A program made the position numbers and the translations under genes. Positions 25,375 through 34,042 of a stretch of DNA of 64,000 bases are shown here, in pieces. The first letter of the stretch is position 1, and the number at the start of each line of letters is the position of its first letter. This stretch comes from Peribacillus glennii (GTDB lineage Bacteria; Bacillota; Bacilli; Bacillales; DSM-1321): NCBI RefSeq assembly GCF_003429105.1, contig NZ_QVTD01000005.1, forward strand, positions 124,001 to 188,000. Reading direction: 5' to 3'. The notes beneath the pieces are model-generated. The model was given only the letters and a program-made list of their open reading frames with translations, made no database searches and was not told where the DNA came from.

Positions 25375-27333
25375 TTACGGTGTGGTTGTTGCCTTGGAGT
25401 CAGCATCCCCGTTCGGATAGTCAAAATCATTCGGATTGATCGGGGTAAAACCGTTAGGTGTGTAGAAACGCAACAGGTCTCCATTCACTACTTCATCAGA
25501 TAGCCTCAACATGGTTTCAGCCGTCTTTTGATCCTGTGAAATTATTTCGTTTTTCTCGATCAGTTCTCCCGTTGCATTATCATAATATTTCCCGTTCAGA
25601 GCAGTAACCTCTGGCGTGATAAAGTCACCATTCCGGAATGGGACGATTTCCACATGCTCTTTTGATAATAGGTCAGAGCCGAATTGTACATATTCCTTGG
25701 TGTCTATTCCAAGCAAGTGAAGCATTGTCGGCATCAGATCGATTTGTCCGCCGTATTGGTGCATTTCTCCGCCTTTGACACCCGGTACATGTATCAATAA
25801 TGGAACACGCTGCAATTGTGTATTTTCAAATTTGCCCACTTCTTTCCCTAGAACCTGGGACATCGCTTTATTATGGTTTTCTGAAATGCCATAATGGTCG
25901 CCATACATGATGATCACTGAATTATCATAGAGCCCGGAAGCCTTTAAATAGTCAAAGAATTCCTTTAACGCTTCATCTGCATAACGGGCTGTCTGGAAGT
26001 AATTGTCCACAGAAGCGTCGCCGGTCGTATGCTTTTCAATCGTGGCATCCTTCTCATCCAATGGATATGGGAAGTGGTTTGATAACATAATGAACTTAGA
26101 ATAAAATGGCTGCGGAAGTGTGTCCAGCATTGGGATAGACTCTTTGAAGAAAGGTTTATCCTTTAAGCCATAATTCATCACGTCTTCAGGTTTCATGCTG
26201 TAATAGCTGGCATCATAGAACTTGTCAAAGCCAAGGGATTTATAAATTTTATCACGGTTCCAGAATGACTTATAATTCCCGTGAAAAACCGCGGATGTAT
26301 AGCCATGCTGCCCTAAAATAGCAGGAGCTGCATGGTACCTATTCTGGCCCTGAGTTGTAAAAGCTGCCCCCTGAGGCAAACCGTACAATGAATTCTCAAG
26401 GAGGAACTCTGCATCAGCCGTTTTCCCCTGTCCTGTCTGGTGGAAGAAATTATCAAAATACATAAAGTCTTTACTGCTGGCCAATGAATTAAGGAACGGA
26501 GTAACTTCCTCACCGTTCAATTTGTAGTCGATTATAAAGTTCTGCATCGATTCAAGATGCAGATAAATGACGTTCTTTCCTTTTGCTTTTCCAAAATAAG
26601 CCGGGTTGGGCTCTGCTTTTGTGGCTCTCGTATAGTTGACCACCTCGGCGATATCCGTGCTGTTGGCAGTCGCGCGCTGGGCATAGGTTTTCGTATTCTG
26701 GATAGCATCATATACCGTGTAGTTATACATGCCAAGGTATTTCACGATATAGTTGCGGTCAAATGTCCTTGACAATAGCTGCGGACGGTCCTTTTCTGCC
26801 AAAGCAAGGTTGACAGTAAAAGTCATAATGGCAGCCACAAACACAGTAGCAACTGTGCGGCGCTTCAGCTTGTCTGCTTCCGGCCTTACGATTTTAAATG
26901 CAAAAAGGGCAATTAAAATAATCGTATCCAGGAAGTAAAAGATATCATAGGCATGGAATAAGGCTGTGACGCTTTGTCCCAGATCCCCTGCATTCTTTAC
27001 CTGTGTCAGTGTCGGCAATGTAATAAAGTCACTGAAGAACCGGTAATACATAATATTCGCATACAAAAGGAAGGAGAGCATGAAATTCAGCCCGATGATC
27101 CATTTATAGGCTTTCTTCCCCTTAGCTAACAAAGCAAGGCCAAACACAAAAACCGCGGAACTTAACGGGTTGATAAACAGCAGGAACTCCTGCATGAGAT
27201 TATCTATACCTAAGTTGAACTCAGCCCTGTATGCACTGTATGTTTTAATCCAGAACAAAATGACAGCGACCGACAAAAACCCGAGTAATTTATTTTTCAA
27301 TAGATGCTCGCTCTTTTTCAAGAATTGTTTCAT
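25375..27333 (-). CDS. lipoteichoic acid synthase family protein (LtaS-like)
   Basis: A 652-residue membrane enzyme with five N-terminal TM helices (to about residue 155) and an extracellular sulfatase-like domain. LtaS enzymes polymerise glycerol phosphate from phosphatidylglycerol on the outer membrane face. The catalytic threonine lies in HQTGQGKTADAEFLLENSLY; metal ligands fit IYLHLESMQ (Glu), AVFHGNYKSFWNRD, and MYGDHYGISENHNKA (Asp-His). ATG 27333 follows GAAGGTGAT. Bacilli have several paralogues (LtaS, YfnI, YqgS, YvgJ), so main synthase versus accessory enzyme or primase cannot be decided here. It ends at a strong terminator. Confidence 0.93.
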   Translation of the reverse strand: MKQFLKKSEHLLKNKLLGFLSVAVILFWIKTYSAYRAEFNLGIDNLMQEFLLFINPLSSAVFVFGLALLAKGKKAYKWIIGLNFMLSFLLYANIMYYRFFSDFITLPTLTQVKNAGDLGQSVTALFHAYDIFYFLDTIILIALFAFKIVRPEADKLKRRTVATVFVAAIMTFTVNLALAEKDRPQLLSRTFDRNYIVKYLGMYNYTVYDAIQNTKTYAQRATANSTDIAEVVNYTRATKAEPNPAYFGKAKGKNVIYLHLESMQNFIIDYKLNGEEVTPFLNSLASSKDFMYFDNFFHQTGQGKTADAEFLLENSLYGLPQGAAFTTQGQNRYHAAPAILGQHGYTSAVFHGNYKSFWNRDKIYKSLGFDKFYDASYYSMKPEDVMNYGLKDKPFFKESIPMLDTLPQPFYSKFIMLSNHFPYPLDEKDATIEKHTTGDASVDNYFQTARYADEALKEFFDYLKASGLYDNSVIIMYGDHYGISENHNKAMSQVLGKEVGKFENTQLQRVPLLIHVPGVKGGEMHQYGGQIDLMPTMLHLLGIDTKEYVQFGSDLLSKEHVEIVPFRNGDFITPEVTALNGKYYDNATGELIEKNEIISQDQKTAETMLRLSDEVVNGDLLRFYTPNGFTPINPNDFDYPNGDADSKATTTP

Positions 27334-27936
27334 TCAATCACCTTCTATCAATCTATTCTTAAAGGTCTTAACATTTACTCAACAATAAAAAACTCCCTTA
27401 CAAGATAAGAGAGAATGGGCATGAAGTAAATAATAACACCGGGGATTGAACATTACAAGATGTTCATGGCTTTTCCCTGTATTTTACTGAATCCCATCTC
27501 TATTTCATTTACAAATTATACCAGGGGCGAATTGGACAAGATACAGTCCTAAATACTCATAATCATATGAAGCCGGCTGTCAATAAATGACAAGCATTTT
27601 TTACAAAAAGAAAATGTGGACGTAACAAGCATAACGTAAAACCATTCTATTTTACAAAAAAAAATAACCGGCAATTAAATGTCATGGATATCATGTACGC
27701 ATTTAATTGGCAGCTCATGCTCGTCATGGGACAGACCATCCAACACTTTTACCATTATATAACAGCCTTAATCTTTTTGCCACTCTACTTTCATAATTTC
27801 TTTACATTGTAAGATTCATACTTAACGATAAATCCGTTCAAATCTATCCCGCCAAACACAATTCAGGGAATAGGGAACGGCTTTCTCCCATGCACTCTTG
27901 AGCCGAACTAGCCCATTTCGTTAAAGCTGCAAGGTG
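27334..27936. other. gene-free 600-bp stretch with one hairpin
   Basis: No coding region could be supported. A 10-bp stem CAATTAAATG / CATTTAATTG (about 27671-27709), followed leftward by a T-rich tail (nine T), looks like the terminator of the decayed PadR gene upstream. The rest should contain the promoter of the LtaS-family gene. Confidence 0.5.
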
Positions 27937-28437
27937 TCATTTTTCTTCAGGTAATTCCATCGTACTAAGCACAGGTGCTCCATCTAAATACTCCTGCATA
28001 TTAGCTAGAAATCCCATTTGGATCGTGTATTGCCGGTTTATATTATCGAATGCCATCCTTGTCAGCGGATGCATCCCCATGACTCTTTCTTTAGCCTTCT
28101 GCCCGGCTTTCAAATCAGCGAGCTCCCGGCTGATTGTCTTCAGTTGTGCATCAAGTCGAGTCTTGAAGGTCTTCTTTGGAAATGTCATGGACAAAAGATA
28201 ATGCAGTATATAAAGAGCTTGGCAGCATAACGGAAGATTGTTGAAACGCTTCTTTCAGCAGCCGTTTGAACTCGATTTCCCCGGTTTCCGTAACCTTATA
28301 TATCGCTTTTGCCCGGTTCCCGGTATGCTCGACTGATTGTAGCTGTACCAAGCCTTCTTTATCCATTTTTTTAAAGCATGGTAAATTGAACCCGGTAGGA
28401 TTCCTGCCCACTTGTCTGGTTCATCCGTAAACCCTCC
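27937..28437 (-). pseudogene. decayed PadR-family transcriptional regulator
   Basis: Pieces of one PadR-like repressor lie in three frames. Segment 1 (FTDEPDKWAGILPGSIYHALKK) gives part of the winged helix; it has no start and its first helix is missing. A run of seven A (near 28372-28378; eight would keep the frame) shifts to segment 2 (MDKEGLVQLQSVEHTGNRAK ... FVHDISKEDLQDST, stop 28151). A second shift near 28170 leads to segment 3 (RLDAQLKTISRELADLKAGQ ... NMQEYLDGAPVLSTMELPEEK, stop 27937), the C-terminal dimer helix. Two frameshifts and a 5' loss make a functional product unlikely. Confidence 0.82.
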
Positions 28438-28537
28438 TAATTATTTTGTAAAGAGCAAACAGTAAAATTTTTTTTAATTTTTTTCAGCAAAAAATAAATA
28501 CCAACCGTGATAACGGGTGGTTTTCTCTGTTTTATAA

Positions 28538-28569
28538 TAAAAACTGCCCAGCACATAGTGCTGGGCAGT
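28538..28569 (-). terminator. terminator of yclNOPQ
   Basis: A perfect 12-bp stem ACTGCCCAGCAC / GTGCTGGGCAGT with a 3-nt loop, then TTTTTATTAT leftward, 14 nt after the yclQ stop. Confidence 0.93.
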
Positions 28570-28583
28570 GGATAAGCCTGCTA

Positions 28584-29534
28584 TTATTTTATTCCTTCTT
28601 CCGCTTCCTTTACCATTTCCGCTAACGAAATCAAACCGCCGCCTGATAAGTACCAGTAGCCTGGATCGAGATAAACGATATTATCGTTTTTGTAAGCGTT
28701 CGTTTTCTTTACTAAGTCGTTTTCAATGACTTGTTTGGCGTTATTTCCTTCACCTACGGCAGCATCCCGGTCGATTACGTAAAGTATGTCGGGATTTTGC
28801 TCAGCAATGAATTCAAAGGAAATATTTTGGCCGTGTATCGGATCGGTTTCCAAGTTGTCAGTTGCCGGCTTAATTCCAAAAACATCATGGATTAGGCCAA
28901 AACGTGAAGCAGGCCCAAACGCAGTTACCTTGCCTCCTGACGTCAGTGTGATCAAAGCTTTGTCATCATTGCCTTCTGTTTTTTCTTTAAGGCTTGCAAT
29001 GGAATCGTCAATTTTCGCAAGCTCTTCCTTGGCTTGGGCTTCTTTGCCGAAAATTTCACCGAGTGTTGTCACGTTTTCTTTAAAAGAATCCATATAATTA
29101 TTATAGTCGATGCCCATAAATACGGTTGGGGCTATTTCATTGAACTTGTCATAGGAATCTTGCTGCCGCCCAGAAATGATGATTAGATCCGGCTGCAGTT
29201 CATTGATTTTCTCGAAGTCAGGCTCCATCAACCCCCCGACATTTTCGGCGTCTTTGTATTTATCCAAAAAGGCAGGAAGATTTTCCGTTGGGACGCCAGT
29301 CACGTTAACACCGAGCTTATCCAAAGTTTCCAGCGTTCCAAAGTCAAAAGTCACAACTTTTTCAGGATTCTTCTTTACTTTCGCTTCTCCTAATTGATGC
29401 TTGATCGTCATTGTTTCAGATTCCTTGGTGCCCTCTGAACCGCCTCCGTTTTCTGCTGATTCTTTAGGACCGCAAGCAGCGGCGACAATGGTTAACACTG
29501 CAATTATTAAAAACAAGGATAATTTTTTCTTCAT
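28584..29534 (-). CDS. yclQ: siderophore-binding lipoprotein YclQ (petrobactin type)
   Basis: A 316-residue substrate-binding lipoprotein. The signal peptide ends in AAAC (Cys21). The mature protein has the FpuA/YclQ pattern: KKNPEKVVTFDFGTLETLDKLGVNVTGVP, PDFEKINELQPDLIIISGRQ and LYVIDRDAAVGEGNNAKQVI. In B. subtilis YclQ binds petrobactin and its photoproduct; the same N-O-P-Q order here supports that substrate, by analogy only. ATG 29534 follows GAGGTG. It lies 205 nt after yclP, a longer gap than elsewhere in the operon, which could hold its own promoter; none was clear. Confidence 0.9.
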   Translation of the reverse strand: MKKKLSLFLIIAVLTIVAAACGPKESAENGGGSEGTKESETMTIKHQLGEAKVKKNPEKVVTFDFGTLETLDKLGVNVTGVPTENLPAFLDKYKDAENVGGLMEPDFEKINELQPDLIIISGRQQDSYDKFNEIAPTVFMGIDYNNYMDSFKENVTTLGEIFGKEAQAKEELAKIDDSIASLKEKTEGNDDKALITLTSGGKVTAFGPASRFGLIHDVFGIKPATDNLETDPIHGQNISFEFIAEQNPDILYVIDRDAAVGEGNNAKQVIENDLVKKTNAYKNDNIVYLDPGYWYLSGGGLISLAEMVKEAEEGIK

Positions 29535-29739
29535 TTAATTGCACCTCGTAAATTTTTTTATGTAAAGTGATCGACAGATAAGTGTCTTTAATTGCCTGAT
29601 TGCAGGTCAAAGGGCAAAGCGGACAGCTCCAAAATTATTTGGGCGCCCAGCCATCCTTGCTTTATTCCCATATTCCCTGAAAAATTGACAAGATTAAAAG
29701 CAATCCATCGCACCTTTTACCCAATTGAATAACACTATT

Positions 29740-30498
29740 CTAAGCGTAGTAAACACAAATCCTGTTATCATTGATATTTTCGATACTGATATCCATGTCA
29801 TAAATATCCTTCAATGCAGGCTGGCTTATGATTGCATCAGTAGGGCCTTCATGCACCACTTTCCCTTCCTTCAGTGCTACGATGTAATCAGAGTAGCAAG
29901 AGGCAAAATTAATGTCGTGGATGACAATAACCACGGTCTTTCCCAATTCTTCCGTAAGCCTGCTTAACACCTTCATAATTTGCACGGAATGTTTCATATC
30001 AAGATTATTCAGAGGTTCATCAAGCAGGATATATTCAGTATTTTGGGCGATGACCATTGCGATATAGGCTCGCTGCTGCTGTCCTCCGCTAAGCTGGTCG
30101 AGGAATTTATCCTGGATATCGCCAAGCTCCATATATTCGATTGCTTCATCTACAAACATCCAATCTTCCTTCGTCAATCTTCCCTGGGAATATGGAAAAC
30201 GCCCAAAGGAAACCAATTCCCGGATCGTAAGCCGGATATTAATATGGTTCGATTGCTTCAAGATTGAGATTTTTTTAGAGAGTTCATTGCTTTTGCATTT
30301 GCTGACTTCCATTCCATCAATCAGGATTTGCCCTGAATCTTTAGTGGTAAGCCTTGCGATCATGGATAAAAGCGTACTTTTTCCAGCTCCGTTAGGGCCG
30401 ATGAAAGAAGTGATTTTCCCTTTTGGGATTTCCAGGGACACGTTTTCAACAACATACTTATTGCCATATTGTTTCGAGACATTTCTTACTTCTACCAT
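29740..30498 (-). CDS. yclP: siderophore ABC transporter ATPase YclP
   Basis: A 252-residue ABC ATPase. Walker A GPNGAGKST, Q-loop region ILKQSNHI, signature LSGGQQQR, Walker B YILLDEP and H-loop VIHDINFASCYSDY are all present. It powers import with the YclN and YclO permeases. Its ATG overlaps the yclO stop by 7 nt, so translation is coupled. The glutamine-rich LSGGQQQRAYIAMVIAQ and short size are typical of the FecE-like YclP/FatE group. Confidence 0.93.
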   Translation of the reverse strand: MVEVRNVSKQYGNKYVVENVSLEIPKGKITSFIGPNGAGKSTLLSMIARLTTKDSGQILIDGMEVSKCKSNELSKKISILKQSNHINIRLTIRELVSFGRFPYSQGRLTKEDWMFVDEAIEYMELGDIQDKFLDQLSGGQQQRAYIAMVIAQNTEYILLDEPLNNLDMKHSVQIMKVLSRLTEELGKTVVIVIHDINFASCYSDYIVALKEGKVVHEGPTDAIISQPALKDIYDMDISIENINDNRICVYYA

Positions 30499-31442
30499 GA
30501 TTTATTCTCCTTTAACAAAAGATAGATGAAATACGCCCCGCCGATAAAATTGATGATGACGCTGAGCGTTGTTGAAAAGGTGAACACCCTTTCAACGATC
30601 AAGAGGCCGCCAACTAGAGCAATGATACTGATCAGGATAGAGCTGAAGATTAAGTAACTATGCTGGTACGTCTTAATAAACTGATAAGCTACGTTAACCA
30701 CAAGAAGACCAAGGAAAGTAATCGGGCCAACCAGTGCAGTAGAAATGGAAATGAGAATCGCCACCACGATTAAAAGCCTTTTTACGACATAGTTATAGTC
30801 CACACCCAGGTTGATCGCCTGCTCCTTGCCGAGTGACAGGACATCAAGGAATTTTACAAACCTGAAAAAATAGATGGAAACAGCCAGCATCAGGACAATC
30901 GAAAGCATCAGCAGATCCGTGTTGATATTATTGAAGCTTGCAAACATCCTGTCCTGGATGATCTGGAATTCATTCGGGTCAATAATGACCTGCATGAATG
31001 ATGAAAAACTTTGGAACAGCGTTCCCATGACCAAACCGACTAATAAAAGAAAATAAATATTCTGTCCTTCACGCTTGAAAAGGAATTGGTATAACAACCC
31101 CGCAAACAGTACCATCAACCCAACAGATACCAAAAAGTTAACGCTTTTATTCATAACGGTTAGGTCGGTAGAGCCGAAAACGAATATCAGGAAGGTTTGT
31201 ATGAGCATATACAGAGAATCCAGGCCGATGATACCCGGCGTAAGAATCCGGTTGTTGGTGATGGTTTGGAATACCACCGTTGAAAATGCTATTGCGGCCC
31301 CGGTCAGGACGAGCGCCAATATTTTTATGCTTCTATTTGGAATAACATATCCCCAGTAGTTTCCCATGTCCGTAAAGAGGAAGACGAGGATCAGGATTAC
31401 GGCAATTGCTGCAAGTATTCCCATTTTGATGTTTTTATGCAT
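30492..31442 (-). CDS. yclO: siderophore ABC transporter permease YclO
   Basis: A 316-residue FecCD-family permease with about nine TM helices. Motifs include VLTGAAIAFSTVVFQTITNNRILTPGIIGLDS and the ATPase-contact segment GPITFLGLLVVNVAYQFI. Second subunit of the permease pair. The coding region overlaps that of yclN by 8 nt and that of yclP by 7 nt. Expected in the cytoplasmic membrane in complex with YclN and two YclP copies. Confidence 0.92.
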   Translation of the reverse strand: MHKNIKMGILAAIAVILILVFLFTDMGNYWGYVIPNRSIKILALVLTGAAIAFSTVVFQTITNNRILTPGIIGLDSLYMLIQTFLIFVFGSTDLTVMNKSVNFLVSVGLMVLFAGLLYQFLFKREGQNIYFLLLVGLVMGTLFQSFSSFMQVIIDPNEFQIIQDRMFASFNNINTDLLMLSIVLMLAVSIYFFRFVKFLDVLSLGKEQAINLGVDYNYVVKRLLIVVAILISISTALVGPITFLGLLVVNVAYQFIKTYQHSYLIFSSILISIIALVGGLLIVERVFTFSTTLSVIINFIGGAYFIYLLLKENKSW

Positions 31443-32385
31443 ATGCCTTTCTCCTCATCAGTAAGTAAAGAAAAATACCGCTTCCTATTACTCCCACCGT
31501 AAGCCCGATCGGAATTTCATATGGAAAGATGATGATCCTGCCGAGAATATCACAGAAAATCAGGAAGACTGCTCCCAATAATGCGGTATGTGACAGATTT
31601 TTTTTCAAGTTGTCACCATGATAAATGGAAACAATATTTGGAACAACCAGCCCAAGGAAAGGTATCATCCCCACGGTAAGCATCACCGCAGTTGTCGAAA
31701 TGGCTACTATAACCAGGCCTGTGTTTACCACGAAACGATAATTAAGGCCAAGGTTCGTCGAAAATTCCTCCCCCATGCCGGCAACAGTAAATTTATGCGC
31801 AAACATATATGAAATGATCAAAAGGGGAACGCTTATATAAATCATTTCATACCTTCCTGACATGATCATCGAGAAATCTCCATGAAGCCAGGCGGAGATG
31901 CTTTGGATCAAATCATGCTTATAGGCGAAAAAAGTAGTGATCGAACTAATGATATTACCGAACATCAACCCAACCAGCGGGATGAAAATCGCATCTTTAA
32001 ATTTGATTTTATCAAGCAGCCTCATAAACAGGAATGTCCCTGCTAGCGCAAACAAAGATGCAATCAACATTTTCTCCATCATTGTTGCCGAAGTGAACAG
32101 AATGAGTGAAACCAGGATTCCTAGCCTCGCCGCATCCATTGTCCCGGCAGTAGTCGGCGAAACGAATTTATTCCGGCTGAGCTGCTGCATGATCAATCCG
32201 CAAATACTCATGCTGGCACCGGCCAGTATGAGGCTAACCAATCTCGGAACCCGGCTGATCATCATGATTTCCATCTGTTCTTCGGTTAGACTGAACAAGT
32301 CAAGCGGCGTGATATCCTTAACACCGACAAACAATGAAGTAATTGAAAGTAGTATGAATGCTGAAAACAAATATCTCTTCTTCAT
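31435..32385 (-). CDS. yclN: siderophore ABC transporter permease YclN
   Basis: A 316-residue FecCD-family permease, first gene of yclNOPQ. Motifs: SRVPRLVSLILAGASMSICGLIMQQ, NKFVSPTTAGTMDAARLG and MIPFLGLVVPNIVSIYHGDN. The frame is open to 32448, but ATG 32385 (MKKRYLFSAF) follows AGGAA and gives the normal N-terminus; the extension would run into the Fur-box region. Three Fur boxes lie 48-161 bp upstream, so transcription is expected only under iron limitation. Confidence 0.92.
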   Translation of the reverse strand: MKKRYLFSAFILLSITSLFVGVKDITPLDLFSLTEEQMEIMMISRVPRLVSLILAGASMSICGLIMQQLSRNKFVSPTTAGTMDAARLGILVSLILFTSATMMEKMLIASLFALAGTFLFMRLLDKIKFKDAIFIPLVGLMFGNIISSITTFFAYKHDLIQSISAWLHGDFSMIMSGRYEMIYISVPLLIISYMFAHKFTVAGMGEEFSTNLGLNYRFVVNTGLVIVAISTTAVMLTVGMIPFLGLVVPNIVSIYHGDNLKKNLSHTALLGAVFLIFCDILGRIIIFPYEIPIGLTVGVIGSGIFLYLLMRRKAYA

Positions 32386-32432
32386 GGCGGTTCCTGCTCT
32401 TCCTGGATAAATCGCATTATCACATAAGTAAA

Positions 32433-32447
32433 TGAGACTCATTATCA
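32433..32447. promoter_or_regulatory. Fur box 1 upstream of yclN
   Basis: TGAGACTCATTATCA: the right half ATTATCA is perfect, and the left half matches TGATAAT at 4 of 7 positions. Closest of three sites to yclN. Confidence 0.7.
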
Positions 32448-32470
32448 ATTAATCTCAAAAAAATATTCAA

Positions 32471-32485
32471 TGAGATTCATTATCA
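32471..32485. promoter_or_regulatory. Fur box 2 upstream of yclN
   Basis: TGAGATTCATTATCA: perfect right half, 5 of 7 in the left half. It is 38 bp from box 1. Confidence 0.75.
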
Positions 32486-32531
32486 ATGACGCTCATGAAA
32501 AATAATTGAAATCATGTACTCAATGCAGTAA

Positions 32532-32546
32532 TGATATTCATTATCA
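32532..32546. promoter_or_regulatory. Fur box 3 upstream of yclN
   Basis: TGATATTCATTATCA: 13 of 14 arm positions match the 7-1-7 consensus. Distal site, 61 bp from box 2. Confidence 0.82.
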
Positions 32547-32727
32547 ATTACATAATTATTTTAATTATTTAAACAGTTTCTGTCAATGATTTTTGATTAA
32601 AACACGATTGGCGAACCTGGTATACGGCGAAGACAGTTGCATTGGTATATAAATCCTAATATTGGCCTTCTCCGTTTCATGACGCTCCATACTGAAAGTC
32701 AGACTTCATTAGTTACAAAAAACTTCC

Positions 32728-32760
32728 ATAAAAAAAAGAGGGAGGAACGCTTTTTCCCTC
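32728..32760 (-). terminator. terminator of the FMN reductase gene
   Basis: Stem GAGGGA / TCCCTC around GGAACGCTTTT, followed leftward by TTTTTTTT, 9 nt past the stop. Confidence 0.7.
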
Positions 32761-32768
32761 CCCCCTAC

Positions 32769-33305
32769 TTACCCTTTTAGTTTTCCTTGCAGGAATAAAA
32801 GTTCCTCTGCCAGCTCGCTGAGCCTCCGGTTCACATCTTCATTAATGATCTCATTCTCGCGGTTAAAACTATCATTTGAAACAAAAACATTCTTGCTTGC
32901 GACCAATGCCTTGAAAAATGAAAGAATCGGGCGCAATTGATTTTCGGCTACAAGGGAATGGTGGTTAGACCCTGCTGTGGAAACAAAACCTACGACCTTT
33001 GTCTCAAAAACAGTTGTCGGCAAATGGTCAAACAGGTTTTTTAGGGCTCCGGTAATAGATGCCTGGTAAACCGGTGTGCCGATGACGAAGAAATCGGCTT
33101 CCAATATTTTTTCAACGACATTTTTCGTGTCATCATTATAAGATTCAAGCGGCCTGCCATCTACAAATTCGATTTGATAATCACGTAAATCAACAAGCTC
33201 AATGTCAAGCCCGGGATTCTTTTCTTTTGCCCGATTTAGCACTTCATTTACAATCTTAGCTGTCTTTGCGCCGATTAAAGCACCTGAAATTCCTACTAAC
33301 TTCAA
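32769..33305 (-). CDS. NADPH-dependent FMN reductase family protein
   Basis: A 178-residue flavodoxin-fold protein of the SsuE/azoreductase type. The FMN phosphate loop is in the N-terminal MKLVGISGALIGAKTAKIV; IGTPVYQASITGALKNLFDHLP is the family signature; FVSTAGSNHH contacts the flavin. The start is TTG 33305 because AAGGAGG lies 7 nt upstream; the ATG at 33359 has no site and no family match. It could supply reduced FMN to a monooxygenase or reduce quinones or azo compounds. No sulfonate genes are adjacent, so SsuE proper is not supported. Single-gene unit with its own terminator. Confidence 0.85.
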   Translation of the reverse strand: MKLVGISGALIGAKTAKIVNEVLNRAKEKNPGLDIELVDLRDYQIEFVDGRPLESYNDDTKNVVEKILEADFFVIGTPVYQASITGALKNLFDHLPTTVFETKVVGFVSTAGSNHHSLVAENQLRPILSFFKALVASKNVFVSNDSFNRENEIINEDVNRRLSELAEELLFLQGKLKG

Positions 33306-33417
33306 TGTACTTCCTCCTTGATGATAAACAAATCCAATAAATACATATGTTGTCTTCATTATAAACGGTCGGGAACTGAATTATGTACTTATCTGCTCTA
33401 AGAACGACAAGGAAGAC

Positions 33418-33469
33418 GGGGACTGACCCCCAATGCGGTAAAGAATTAATGTGGTTGGGGACTGACCCC
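33418..33469. repeat. two direct copies of a GGGGACTGACCCC repeat motif
   Basis: GGGGACTGACCCC occurs at 33418-33430 and again at 33457-33469, 39 bp apart, in the gap after the FMN reductase gene. The same 13-mer forms the ends of the perfect hairpin at 45176-45227. Such GGGGTCAGTCCCC elements are scattered in many Bacillus genomes and resemble REP sequences. Confidence 0.8.
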
Positions 33470-33585
33470 GGAGTGGACTCCTGAATGTTTTACGGTTAAC
33501 CTGAAAGAGGGAAAAACAGTACACTTAAAAAAGATAGAATTTACTTTAATGATTCAGAAATATAAATATGAAGGAAGAAGATATT

Positions 33586-33858
33586 GTGAAGTCATTCATT
33601 ACAAAACTATTTTCAAAGGAACAGAAGGTTGTGGTCGAATTTTGCCAGAAAAACCTGGACCGGTTTTTGACGGAGGACAACTTTCCACTTTTCCAGGATT
33701 TCCTCGCACAGCCTTCGATTGAGTATAAGGAATTCGAATGTTTAAGCCACTGCAGGCTTTGCAAAAAATCGCCTTATGCCCAGGTTGATGGTGAAATGAT
33801 TATGGGGGAAAGCCCTGAAGATTTATTGCAAAAATTGAAAAGGCTGAATAATGGATGA
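33586..33858 (+). CDS. DUF1450 family protein
   Basis: A 90-residue protein with the DUF1450 (YuzB-like) core: a CxxxC-x2-C cysteine cluster in CLSHCRLCKKSPYAQVDGE followed by MIMGESPEDLLQKL. This family is small, cytosolic and of unknown function; the cysteines suggest a metal or redox site. The preferred start is GTG 33586, preceded by AAGGAAG; the in-frame ATG at 33568 has no ribosome site and adds only MKEEDI. Flanked by repeat motifs on one side and a YceI gene on the other. Confidence 0.75.
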   Translation: MKSFITKLFSKEQKVVVEFCQKNLDRFLTEDNFPLFQDFLAQPSIEYKEFECLSHCRLCKKSPYAQVDGEMIMGESPEDLLQKLKRLNNG

Positions 33859-33942
33859 AAGATGGCAACCTTAATCGGTGCCATTTTTTTATGAGTAAAT
33901 TGTAATGATTGGGTTAATTTCCCTAAAAGTTTAAAAATGTAT

Positions 33943-33971
33943 TTGACATTTTTGAATCGGCACCATATAAT
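33943..33971 (+). promoter_or_regulatory. consensus sigma-A promoter of the YceI gene
   Basis: TTGACA (33943-33948), 17 bp, TATAAT (33966-33971): a full-consensus vegetative promoter, about 70 bp before the gene. Confidence 0.9.
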
Positions 33972-33986
33972 TATTTCATATTCATA

Positions 33987-34004
33987 TATCTCGAAATTGA
34001 GATA
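33987..34004. promoter_or_regulatory. operator-like palindrome (MhqR-type) before the YceI gene
   Basis: TATCTCGAAATTGAGATA: 6-bp perfect arms plus a near-symmetric core, about 9-26 bp after the predicted +1. It closely resembles the TATCTCGAATTCGAGATA sites of the quinone-sensing MarR regulator MhqR (from memory). A strong promoter with an operator over the start of transcription suggests tight repression. Confidence 0.65.
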
Positions 34005-34042
34005 AATAATTTAAAAACTTATGGAAATAGGGGGAATTTTTT

